DNA from: Anaeramoeba flamelloides
Taxonomy: Eukaryota > Metamonada > Anaeramoebidae
Direction of reading: 5' to 3'
Length of the DNA: 64,000 nt
NCBI GenBank assembly: GCA_027625915.1
Contig: JANTQA010000032.1
Span: forward strand, 9,610,001 to 9,674,000
Each line of letters opens with the position of its first letter. Position 1 is the first letter of the stretch. The notes below the pieces were generated by a model. The model was not told the DNA's origin and did no database searches. It saw only the letters and a program-made list of their open reading frames with translations. This document shows positions 38,401-49,000 of this stretch, in pieces. A program made the translations under genes and the position numbers.

Positions 38401-38884
38401 TATTATCTCTTCTGTTGCGGTCGTTATATTTCCTGAGCCTTTCTTGCTCCCTTTTCGTTTGTTTTTCGTTCTCTTTTGTTGAATTTGTTAAAAAATTATT
38501 TGGTTCCGCTTCTTGTTCTTTGTCGAGGTCAGGTGACTCGACTTGATTTGAATCATTTTGTTCATTTCCTGATGTAGATTTACGACTAACACCCTTTTTT
38601 GTTTCTGAGTTGTACTGATCAACCAACTGTAAATCAGTTATATTTTCGGTTGTTGATCCATTCCCATTTGCGACTGGGATTTTGTTCTTGGTGTTTTGAA
38701 CAGATGTTGTGCTGCTATTTTTTTTTGTTTCAATTGGCGACTGGCTATCAATTTCGTCATCCGAAAAGTCGTCGTCGGAACTTGAGACATTCCAAGTGTC
38801 AGTGTCAGTATCAGTATCGGTGCCAGTGTCTGAAATGTTCTTCGAAATTTGATCTAAAGAGTATGAATTTTTATTTTCATTCAT
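33306..38884 (-). CDS. Probable two-exon RGG-box, Lys-rich RNA-binding-type protein
   Basis: Exon 1 (38884-38155) encodes an acidic Ser/Asp/Thr-rich start and then an Arg/Asn/Tyr-rich segment. It ends at a strong donor, GTAAGT. Exon 2 (34564-33306) follows the acceptor AATAATAG. Both are phase 1 and their sum is divisible by three (662 aa), so I join them across a 3590-bp intron. After the join comes FGKGNPRDEKKWQEEK, then a long Lys/Ser-rich low-complexity region. The C-terminus is Tyr-rich with RG/RGG repeats (RGRGRGRGGGWGWG and RGGYRGRSGGRGRG), typical of proteins that bind RNA and are arginine-methylated. The RDEKKW piece faintly recalls the Btz motif of CASC3/MLN51 exon-junction proteins; this is speculative. 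Alternative: two separate genes, each missing an exon. Confidence 0.55.
34850..35400 (+). repeat. Dispersed repeat R3, copy B
   Basis: Ordered similarity to 19200-19600 (for example AATTGTTAGTGAAATTTCAA and CATTAATACTG). It lies inside the proposed RGG-gene intron. Confidence 0.5.
35382..35407. repeat. (TA)n microsatellite
   Basis: About thirteen TA units. Confidence 0.9.
36146..36227. repeat. Short palindromic repeat, copy 2
   Basis: Begins CCTAGTTAGCCTTTCCAGGG and ends in CTAGG. Inner arms AGAATGGAGTAAAA versus a degenerate reverse complement. Most diverged copy of the palindrome family. Confidence 0.45.
37335..37583. repeat. Foldback element with ~60-bp arms
   Basis: The left arm (about 37335-37395) contains CCTAGTATCAG and GCAAAAAATGGCCATTTTTT. 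The right arm (about 37522-37582) contains AAAAAATGGCCATTTTTTGC and ACTAATACTAGG, an almost perfect reverse complement. The loop is about 125 bp. It lies inside the proposed RGG-gene intron. Confidence 0.7.
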
Positions 38885-40074
38885 CTTTGATGGGTTTTTG
38901 TGAGACAGTTTTTTTTTTAAAAAAAAGATTGATTGTCGTTTTGAACAAAAAAAAAGATTTTTGGGAAATAGTTAATCGGGCTTAAAGAATTAGAAACAGG
39001 AGTTTGTGCTTTTTTTTTGGTTCTAAAAATTATTACCTTGTGGATTTTTTAAATAGATAAAAAAAGTGATTGAATAATTAAAAATAATTTTCAAAAAATG
39101 TCTTAAATATTTGATCGATTAATGAAATTAAGATTCACTTGAAAGAACATTTCGTTCACTTTTGAGTTTTTCCAACAGTTTCCTTGAAACTAAAGCTTGT
39201 TCCTCAGCTTTCACTTTGAAACTTAATTCCAGGGAAATACCTTACTCAGAAAAAAATTTCAATTTGGTTGTACATTAAATGATCTTTCAAAGTTTTGATG
39301 AACAGACGATAAAAATTATTAAAAAGATGGCTTAAAAATTGAAATTTATAGCTTTTAAAAATTTTACATTTGATATTCTGGGAATTATTATGTTGTAAAA
39401 GGATTTTTTCAGATTTTTTGGTAAAATAATTTTTATTTTTGTTTAAAAGTTAATCGTACCAAAAAAAAACTCTTATCTATTTTTTTTTTTAATAGTTCTT
39501 TACTTTGGTGACAGAAGACCTAATTACATTTTTCTTTTTTTTTTTTAAAGTTATTTTTTTTTTGAGTGCTGGAGAAAATTTTGAAGTTCTTTTTGTTTGT
39601 CAAGAAAAATTTTCCAAAACCCATGTCAACTCTTAAAACCAAAAATAAAGAATTAATTGAAATCTAAAAGAGGAATATATTTTGCACGAAACAGAAAAAA
39701 ACAATTTTCACAAAAAGAAGTAATGCCGAATAGTTACAAATAGTTGCTTTTTTTCTCTCTAATGAAATCAATTTTCTTAAGACATAATGTTATAGAAATC
39801 CAAAAAAAGACTCTGCTTATATATCTACCAAATCCAAACAAAGACACATTTTCAAATCGTATAATTAAGCTAAGATAAAAAAATACCTTTTTAAACAAAA
39901 ACTTGAAAAAAAGTAAATAATCAAAAAAAGATTGATATAAACAATCATAGTCTTTTTCATTTTTCAATCTGTTGGGATTGAGAAAGATTTAAATTTTGAT
40001 TTCTTTTTGGTTTTCTTGAAGAACAAAACAGCAATAATCTGTAGACTTTTTCTAACAGCAACCAAAATGCTTCT

Positions 40075-40640
40075 TTAAGGTTTACAATCCCTGAAACTGG
40101 AAAAAAGATTATCTTGTATTGGGTGTGTCGACTTGTTATTTTGGTTCTTAGCTGATCGATCCACAACTAAGTTAGGTATAGGATTTTAAAAGTGGATTAA
40201 AATGGCAATTTTTGACAATTTATTTTTCTATTCATAGGAAATCCGAATTGAAGAGTCTAAGATTAATTAATTGGAAGGTATTGAATTGAAAGTGTTAATT
40301 TTTGGGTTGTCAATTGAAATAATCATTTTCCTTTTACAGAATTAGGAGTAAATAAAAAAAATTATTTTACAAGCATCAAATAATACAAAGCGTAAATAAA
40401 AATTTCAACATAGAAAACAAAAAACTCAATTACTAATTAAATATCTTCCAATTAATTAATCTTAGACTCATCAATTCGGATTTCGGAAAAAAAAAAAATA
40501 AAATCACAAAAATAGCCTTTTTCAACCACCTATACGATCCAAACTTAGTTGTGGATCGATCAGCTAAGAACCAAAATAACAAGTTGACACACCCAATACA
40601 AGATAATCTTTTTTCCAGTTTCAGGGATTGTAAACCTTAA
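40075..40640. repeat. TTAA-flanked foldback element (MITE-like)
   Basis: The left arm starts TTAAGGTTTACAATCCCTGA and the right end reads TCAGGGATTGTAAACCTTAA, an exact mirror. The first 100 bp or so of the arms (including TTCTTAGCTGATCGATCCAC) are nearly identical. They diverge over a middle stretch and match again at AATCCGAATTGA and GAGTCTAAGATTAATTAATT. Total about 566 bp, with a loop of about 160 bp. TTAA at both edges would fit a piggyBac-type target site, but the edge also belongs to the palindrome, so this is tentative. No transposase is present. Confidence 0.7.
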
Positions 40641-41400
40641 ATTTTTTGAATACTGATAAATTCAAATAAATGTTGAAAAAGCTTTGGTTCAATGTTCCTT
40701 TTTGTATTTTTTACATAAGTTTTGAATATGTTATTTTATTGGTTTAAGTGTTAAAAAACTTTGTAAAATTAGTTAATCCTTAATAATATTCTTTTTCAAG
40801 TACTTTTTTCAAAGTTAAAGTTCTGAGATTTACTAAAAATGGAAATTGAACTAAATATTCTATGAAATTTATTTGAATTTATTAGTACCATTTTTTTTTA
40901 AAAAAAACTTTAAAATCAAGAAGTTTTTTTTACTTTTTATTATCTTGATTTTAAGAAAAGTAAGATCAAAAAAAAAGAATACCAGGCTTCCGAAAGCTAA
41001 GAAAAATTTTTAATATTTTTTATAAAAATATTAATTTGACAAATATAAAAACCAATATAGAGTTTTTTGGTGAATAATTGGTAAAGACAAATTGAGAAGA
41101 TTACAATTGAAGAAGACATTACTGTTTAATATTAAAAAAAGAAAAAAAGAAAAAGAAAACATCTTCAAAAAAAATTTAAAATAGAAAACAATAATAACAA
41201 TATCATTTACATCACCCAATTAAAAATTCATCCATTATTTTTAAGCATTATTAAAAATTTCTTTTGATTATATTTTTGTTATATTTTTGGAATAAAAATG
41301 AGAATTAATTAAAAAAAGACATTAGATTTCCAAATAATTAAGAAAAAAAGATTAAAAATCAAATATTTTCCTAACAAAACAGTCTTCACAATAACGGTAC

Positions 41401-41480
41401 CTTTTAGCTACCTCAGAATCTAAAAGGATATAACCTATTCAAAATTTTACCCAATTCTTTTAATTTCGAGAAAAAACTAG
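41401..41480. repeat. Short palindromic repeat, copy 3
   Basis: Left arm TAGCTACCTCAGAATCTAAA; right arm ACCCAATTCTTTTAATTTCG ending in CTAG. Diverged member of the palindrome family. Confidence 0.45.
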
Positions 41481-41834
41481 GAATTTGACTACTAACAAAC
41501 CAGAGTCTATATGTGAGGGAAAAAAAATAAAAATATTGCGAATATTAACAAAAATCGGCACAATTGATAATTAATAATTGTATATCTCACGATTTTTAGT
41601 TTATTTTACAAATTAAAAAGGTGTAATACAACCTCTGATAAAAACGAATTCATTTAAATTCTGGAAAACAAAAGAAATCAACGATAGTACATACAAGATA
41701 CAATTCAGTATATACCCGAATTTAAATATAAAGACCTACAATATTTTCGGAAAAAAGTTAAAAAAAAAAAAAAAAATAAAAATTTACGAAAATGAAAAAT
41801 CGATTTCAAAAAGAAATTTGACCCTAGCCCAACT

Positions 41835-41993
41835 TAAATAAACTCTTTTTCAGTCAAAGTTGTCAAGTTCTATTGAAGAAATGGAAGACATTCTATGAGT
41901 TTAATTCATTATTCTTATCAAACTAAAATTTTCAATTTTTAGATCAAAATCATTTTTTCTCATTTTGTAAAATTTTGTTTTTTTTGTTTTTTG

Positions 41994-42024
<31 letters not shown>

Positions 42025-42410
42025 CTTTTTTATTTTTTTTTTTTAAAATTTACTTTGGAACTTCTAGTGCAAAATTCTCAATTTCTTTAGGAAATTAAAA
42101 TCGTTGATAATAAGATTTTTTACTTGTAAATGTATGAATTTTAAAAGAACATACAAAGCTTAACTTTTCTTAATGTTTATTTCGTTTTTCAAACATTTTT
42201 TTTTTCAATGAATGGGGCCCAAAAAATTTTTTAACATTTTTTTTTTTTTTGAAATTTATGGTTTGTTCAGGGGTTTCTTTTATGATTATTGACTCTTATA
42301 TGAAGTTTATTATTTCTCGTATTTCTAAACAATCTAATTTTGGTTGATTCTTAAAAATAAAGTGACTTTTTCATTTTTGGCTGGCCCCTTTGAGTGAATT
42401 GGAGTTTAAT
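41835..42410 (+). repeat. Dispersed repeat R2, copy A
   Basis: Nearly collinear with 60916-61497, with high identity over long blocks (GAAATGGAAGACATTCTATG, AATCGTTGATAATAAGATTT, CATACAAAGCTTAACTTTT, TGGTTTGTTCAGGGGTTTCT). It includes a T run of about 30 (41995-42024). A 32-bp block at 42057-42088 is absent from this position in copy B and reappears there, inverted, about 150 bp further on. Confidence 0.8.
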
Positions 42411-42711
42411 TGAAATTTAGTGACTTATGTTTTTTTGTTTTTCCGCATTTAAGTAATTCCTTTTGAAAGAAATTTTTTCATGGAGAGTAATTAAAAAATA
42501 TTTTTTGTGATCGATCAAATATTTTTTATAATTGAGTTACAAATTCAAGATATCTTTTTAATTTTCCAATTTTATTGGTTTAAAATTGAATTTTCAACTG
42601 ATCTTGAACAATTAATGAAGTTGAAGATCGCCTTATTGTGATTTAAACCTGATAAATTGTTATTAAAATCTGTAAATATGTTGTTTAATAAAATGTTCTT
42701 TAGAATATTAT

Positions 42712-42795
42712 AAACTCTTTTTCAGAAATGGGGTCTAGTTTTAAGAAATATAACATATTCTATCATTTTAATAAAATATCCCTCTCAATATATAT

Positions 42796-42829
<34 letters not shown>

Positions 42830-43310
42830 CAATTTTAATAAGTAAATCATTTTTTCTTATTTAGTAATTATTTTTTCTTTTTTTTTGTTTTGAGTTTTTT
42901 GATTTTCTTTGATTTTTTTTCTTTGCTTTTTTTTTTTTAAAAGTAAATTTAAAAAAAAAAAAAAAACCCAAATTAAATATAGGAAAATTACCCATTGTAT
43001 TTTCTTTTAAAAATTAATACCTTTTCAATTCAAAAATATTATTGCCAAAAATTTTAATTTTCCAAAGAAATCGAGAAATATTATATCAAGACGTACCAAT
43101 GATAGTAATCAACTCTTTTTTTAACATTTTATTTTTTTCGAATATTTATAGTTTGTTAAGGTATTACTTATTGTATATCAACCCTAATCTGAATATTATC
43201 CCAAATGTTATTTCTTAACATTATTAAGTTATATTTTTCTTCAAAAAACAGTGATTTTTTCATTTTTTGGTTTGGTACAGTTGAGTGAAATGGGGTTTAA
43301 GTACATTTTT
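42712..43310 (+). repeat. Dispersed repeat R2, diverged copy C
   Basis: Follows copy A by about 300 bp in the same orientation. Shared landmarks: CTCTTTTTCAGAAATGGGGT, AAATCATTTTTTCTTATTT, AAGACGTACCAATGA, a GAATATTTATAGTTTGTTAA block and GAGTGAAATGGGGTTTAA. Much more diverged than copies A and B; interrupted by a (TA)n tract. Confidence 0.6.
42788..42828. repeat. (TA)n microsatellite
   Basis: About twenty TA units with one GA interruption, within R2 copy C. Confidence 0.9.
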
Positions 43311-43555
43311 TTTTTTTTTTTGGAAAACTTAACTAAGTTATTATTGATGGAGAGTTATATATTCAATCATATGTATCTTCGATTAGATAAGAAAAAAAAA
43401 AAGATTAAGAACGAAAAAGTAAAGATAAAAAATAATATCAATCAAGTAAAAAGATAATAATTTATGAGTTTTCGAAATAGGAAATCAGAAAATAGATTTT
43501 GAAATCAAATACCCTTTCATCAAAAGTTGATACATTGTCCTCAACCGTCAATTAT

Positions 43556-43558
<3 letters not shown>

Positions 43559-43605
<47 letters not shown>
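43559..43605. repeat. (TA)n microsatellite
   Basis: About 23 uninterrupted TA units. Confidence 0.95.
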
Positions 43606-43607
<2 letters not shown>

Positions 43608-44723
43608 AAAATACAATTAATAGGGGCATTTATTCAATAATTAAATAAAGATTTGATTATAAGAAAAAAAATACTGTATTTTTTTTTTAAATTTTTAATT
43701 TAAGTATTTTTGGTTTGATAGAGATATATCTTTTATTAACACGGATTTACACTACATATTATCAAGTTTAAAATAAAAGATTTAAAATAATTTCTATTTG
43801 CCAATATATTTATTTTCTTATTTAACTTTAATCCAGATTGCAATTCTAATAAAAATTCAAAATAATTCAAAGATAAATTAGTTATTATTTTGTTGTTTTT
43901 TTTTTTTTGATATTGCAAAAAAAAACAATAATAATTATTCATTTTTACATTTTCTTTAAAGATTTTTATTTTTATTTTATTTTTTATAAATCAAAAAATG
44001 TATTGCAATGATAGTAATTCTAAAATTAATATATTGATTTATTAATAATAACAATCAAGCAAAATTGTTAATTTTATCTTAAAAATTAACAAATAAAACT
44101 ATATCTTATGGGAAATTTTGATTTTTTTAGATAACATTTTAATAACTATTAAATTAAGAGAAAAATTAAATTTATTTCTTTAGATCAAAATTTAAAGTTT
44201 AATATGAAAAACTGTTCAATAAATTTAATTTAAACAATTGAAAATACTTGAAAAAAAAAACAAAAAAAATGTAAAATAATTTCATTTATTACATTGAAAT
44301 AAAACAAATAAAAACTTTTTTAATAGATAAATCAATCAACACTTAATTTTTAAAAAATCTATAAAATGACTTTTTAATATTATCCAACAATAAATAAATA
44401 ATATTCGAAACCAATATATTTTTTTGTATTGTGTTATTAGTAAAAAATAAAAAACAATCTTTGTAAAAATTGAATATTTTAATCTAAATTAATACTAATC
44501 TTAGTAAATAATTCATGATATATGCTCAAGTATTCAAGAATATTATTTATTTTATGCCTCGATTTTAAAAAATCAAATATTAAAAAATTAAATATTAATC
44601 AAAAAAATTTTTTTAATCTACTCGAACTATTTATAAATTATTTAAATTTGAAAAAAATTCTTGTTGAAAAAATTTCCAACTTTAATAATACAGAAAAATA
44701 TTATTTTTATTTTAAACTTTATT

Positions 44724-44745
44724 TATATATATATATATATATATT
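44724..44745. repeat. (TA)n microsatellite
   Basis: About eleven TA units. Confidence 0.85.
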
Positions 44746-45423
44746 GCTATTGAATGAGAGATAATGTTCAAAAAAAATTTCTATGTGATGTCAAAATAAT
44801 TTTTGTAATGAATAAATTATTTATTAAAGAATTTTAGGAAATGTTGAGGAGCAAATGTCCTCAAAAAAATTATGTAAAGAATGATGTGTTTTGATCATTA
44901 AAACTAAGGAGTTTTGATTTTTTTCTATTTTTTCAATTGTTGAATTCCCTATTTATTGAGAAGAAGAGTTACTAAGGAGAAAAACCAAGTAGTTGCCCAC
45001 AAATATTGGGGGGGGGGGTAGAAACTCGTTATTAGTGTTAATTTGAAAATAAAAAGATTATATAAAAACAAAAACAAGAACGATCAAAAAAAATTTCGAA
45101 AAAAAAGAAAAAAAGGCAGCAACTAAACAACTATCCCTCTCAATACAGTATTCACGATTTCTAAGAAGTAATAAAATAACAAAATTTAAACTAAAATGCT
45201 TATTTCTGTTTTTTCAGTGTTCTTGATAAAAATGGGTTGTTGGGTTTTTAATAATTTTTTACCAACTGTCTTTGAAAAACCTTTTTTTTTCTTTTTAATT
45301 TTACTTTTTTTTAAAATACCAATAATTTATCAAAAACAACCTTTTCTAAAACAAAGAATCTTTTTTATTTTTTGTATTTATCATCTAAATACTAATTTAT
45401 CATTGGTAATCGGGGTGATTTCC

Positions 45424-45498
45424 TATCTTTTCCCGAATTTAAAATAATTGAGTAAAATTACCTATTTTTCTCAATTCTTTGAAATTCTGGAAAAGATA
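45424..45498. repeat. Short palindromic repeat, copy 4
   Basis: Left arm TATCTTTTCCCGAATTTAAA then ATAATTGAGTAAAAT. Right arm ATTTTTCTCAATTCTTTGAA then ATTCTGGAAAAGATA. The best preserved outer arms of the family. Confidence 0.7.
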
Positions 45499-46083
45499 AC
45501 GATTGCTTCTTTCTCAAATAGAAAAAAAAAACTAATGGTTGTAAAAGGATCTTTGATCACTCTCTTCTATCAATAATAAATAAAAAAACTCAGAGGTTTT
45601 TGATTGTAGTCAAACTTTTCAAAAAAAAAAAATAATTTTTTTTTTTTACAAAATATCTAATGAAAAATAATAAAATCATAAAAACCAAAAAAAAATTCCC
45701 AATATTAAAATTTTTTTTTCAAGTTATTTTTTTATTGTAGCTAACTATTCAATTTTTAATTATAAATAAAATTTTCTTTCCATAATAATTGTTTATAAAT
45801 TCTATATCTTAAATTCCTTTCTTAAAAATTCAAATTCAAATTTTTATTTCAAAGGCAATTAGGATATTTGGGGTTCTAATGGATATATATATATGCGTAT
45901 GTGTGTGTAATCTCTGTTTTTATTTGATTTTTTATTATAATATAATTAGAAAAAAATATTCATTCCTTAGAAAGAAAAACTTTTCAAAATTTTTGGAATA
46001 AGGTTTATTTATAAAATAAAATAATAATACTAAATCATAAATTTTCCATCAAACACTAAAATATCAAAAAAAAAAAAAATAAA

Positions 46084-49000
46084 CTATTTTTTTTTTAAAT
46101 TTATCATTGAATTATACCAATTTTTTTGTTGTCTAGAATTAGCAAACGCAATTATTAACGTGATAGAATTTAATTTATCCATAATTAATATTGGGAATTT
46201 TTTTGTTTTAGAATTCGGGTTTGTTTTTAATTCTAATTTCAATTCTATTGATAAGTTGTCATCGATTAAAAAAAATGATGAGGGATCGACAGCGTGTGAA
46301 GGGGGTTTATTTTGATATACTACAAAGGAATTTTTTTTTAAAACAAAAAATCTTTTACCCCATGTCAAGGGGTTTTTGCTGGTTTCTTTTGGTATAAAGC
46401 CATAACCTTCTTTGATGGTTTCTGTATTCCAAATTTTTGACCAAATTTTCTTATTGGGGCGTTCTTTCTTCGAGTTATTTTTTTTTATATTATTGCTGTT
46501 GTTAATATTATTATGATCATCTCCTTCGTTCCTTTGGGTGTTTGGTAATAAATTTGGAAAGGTTTGTTTAATTTCCATTGATAAAGATTTGAAGTTATTC
46601 AATAAATCGGTTATTTGCGCTTTTCTTTTTGTCAATTGGTGATAGGATTTTTTTAATAATTTGATTTTCGGGATTGAATTTAATTGTCTTTCATCTATTT
46701 TTAAAAATGTATAAAAATTTTTATTAATTTTATTTAATAAAATTTTCTGATCATCATTATTATTTGTGGTGATAATATTTTTGCAAGTGGTAGCAAAAGC
46801 ATTGTTAATAAATAATTGATTGCCTTTTTGAGAAAAGTTCGCAATTGTTTTTAAATAGTGAGTTCTATTTGAAAAATTTTCAATGATTATTTTATTAATT
46901 GGCTTTGTATATTGATCTTGAATAATGGTTGTGCCTTTAGCAAATGTTTTGCAAATATTAGAAAAAAATAGTAAATTGGATTGCACTTGCTTATTGATTT
47001 GGTGATTGATTATTTCATATTTATTTGGATCTTCTATTGCCGGGCAAAAAAAATAATTGAAAATAAATTTCCCATTAATAATAGATATATGATCTGGCGA
47101 TTTAATTTCCAAAAAGGCCTTTATTTCGTTACAAATAAACAGAATTTCATTTGGTAAATCTAAAGAATAATGCCTATCGCTATTGGTGTCCATATTCATA
47201 CGCATGTTAGTATTTGTATTATTTTTTTTATTTGAATTAAATATTCGAGAAAGGAATTTTGAAAAATAAAAACAAATATTTTGAATATTTGCATTTAATG
47301 TTTTAAAATTTGGTAAATTATCTGCGTTTGTATCAAAATTAATGTTTTTATTACAAATTTCCTTAATAATTGGCCCGATAGTTGCTTTCAAATAATTTTT
47401 GCCATAATAATAAAAATATCCAATAAAGAAATTTGAAGTCAAATCATCCTCGTTTCCATTCATATCGCCACCTCCATTCTCTTTATCCTTGTTCTTATTG
47501 ATTGATATGTTTAAATTTGAAATATTTTGTAAAAAATATTCAATTCGATAATAAATAAAATATTTTATTATCACATTTAATAGATTAAAATTTTGTAGAA
47601 ATTTAAAAAATTTTTGACTAAAGTTCTCTTTAAAAAATAATTTTTCTTGATTATTAATTTTTGTTTTTAAAAAATAATCTAAAATTCCAATTATTAAAAT
47701 TATATCTTTTTCTAAAATGAAATCACTATTGTTGTTGCTATTATTCTGCGTGTTATTGTCTTTATTGTCATTATTATCATTGGAATTATCATTATCATTA
47801 TTGTTATTATTATTGTTGCGTTTGGTGTTGTTGTTGTTGTCGTTTTCATTTTCATTATTGTTATTATTTCCAGTACCGTTTAATTGATCTTTTTTTCTTA
47901 GTTTAATTAATTGATTAAAAAAATTATTAGGGTTTTTTTTCAATTCAATAAGATGGTTATTAATTTTTTGTAATCTTTCTTTTCCTAAAAATTTTTCTAA
48001 TTTATAATGCAATAAATAACTTTTTGATTTCTGGTTAGACTTAAAAAGAATTGTTTTAATTGTTTTTTCAGCATCGTTGATGTACAGTTGATTAAAAATT
48101 TTCAGAAAGATCGTTTCAATATTTTTGAAATTCGGTATTTTGTTAATATTCGGAATAAAAATTTTGAAAAATAATTGTTGGAAAATTGTTGAATAAAATT
48201 GGAAAATGGAATCATTCAATATTATTTTATTTCTTTTTTTATTTTTTGATTTTATGTTTCTCGAATTCCATTTAAATAAATTCTTTTCATAAAATAATTT
48301 AAAAATGCTATTTGAAAAACATTTGAAAAATAAAACTGTGAATAATATTAAGTCTAATTCATCGGATATTTTTTTTATAATGAATGTAATCTGTTTTGAT
48401 CGTTTATTGTCATCATTGCCAGTGATACTGTTAATGTTGTTCTTGTTATCATATGAACTAAATTCTAAAAAAAGGTGATTAATTAATTTATCTTTCGTCT
48501 TTAAAATGGAAAACGTATCGGTCCAAATAATTTCTGGCTTGATTAGATTAAAAATTTTATCTAATTTCGGCTGATAGTTTTTAAAATTATTTATTGATTT
48601 AAAATTTGATTTAATGTTATTTTTAAATTTGTTCAATACTATTTCGTTGATCAGGAAATAATCCTTAGGAAAGGAGAGTTCGATTATATCTTTTAAATGC
48701 TTTTTAATTTTATCGGAAAATTCAATTTTTGATTCTTTAGAATTTGAGAAATAGTGGCAAAGTTTATCTGTCAATAATTCGGTTTCATTTAATAATTGGA
48801 AAGTAGTGCGGATTATTATATTTAATTGTTGAAGTTCTTCTAATTGGAAATTTTTTTCGATTATTAACTTTAATTGGGAATATTTTAATTGTTTTTTTTT
48901 TTGAATGTTAGATTCCTGTATGGTTTGTGATTTATTTTCAATTCTTTTTCTTTTTTTAATTAATTTTGAGTATTTTTTTTTTAACAGCAAGAATTCATTG

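Larger units (their letters stand above)
38885..46083. other. Intergenic region, 7.2 kb, repeat-rich
   Basis: No gene recognised. It contains a TTAA-flanked foldback (40075-40640), two R2 repeat copies in tandem (41835-42410 and 42712-43310), palindromes at 41401 and 45424, four (TA)n tracts and an 11-bp G run (45008-45018). Confidence 0.65.

Noticed and set aside
44522-44764. 80-codon frame rich in Asn, Lys, Ile and Leu
   Set aside because: Runs into a (TA)n tract (YIYIYI); no splice partner or family; typical of random A/T-rich sequence.
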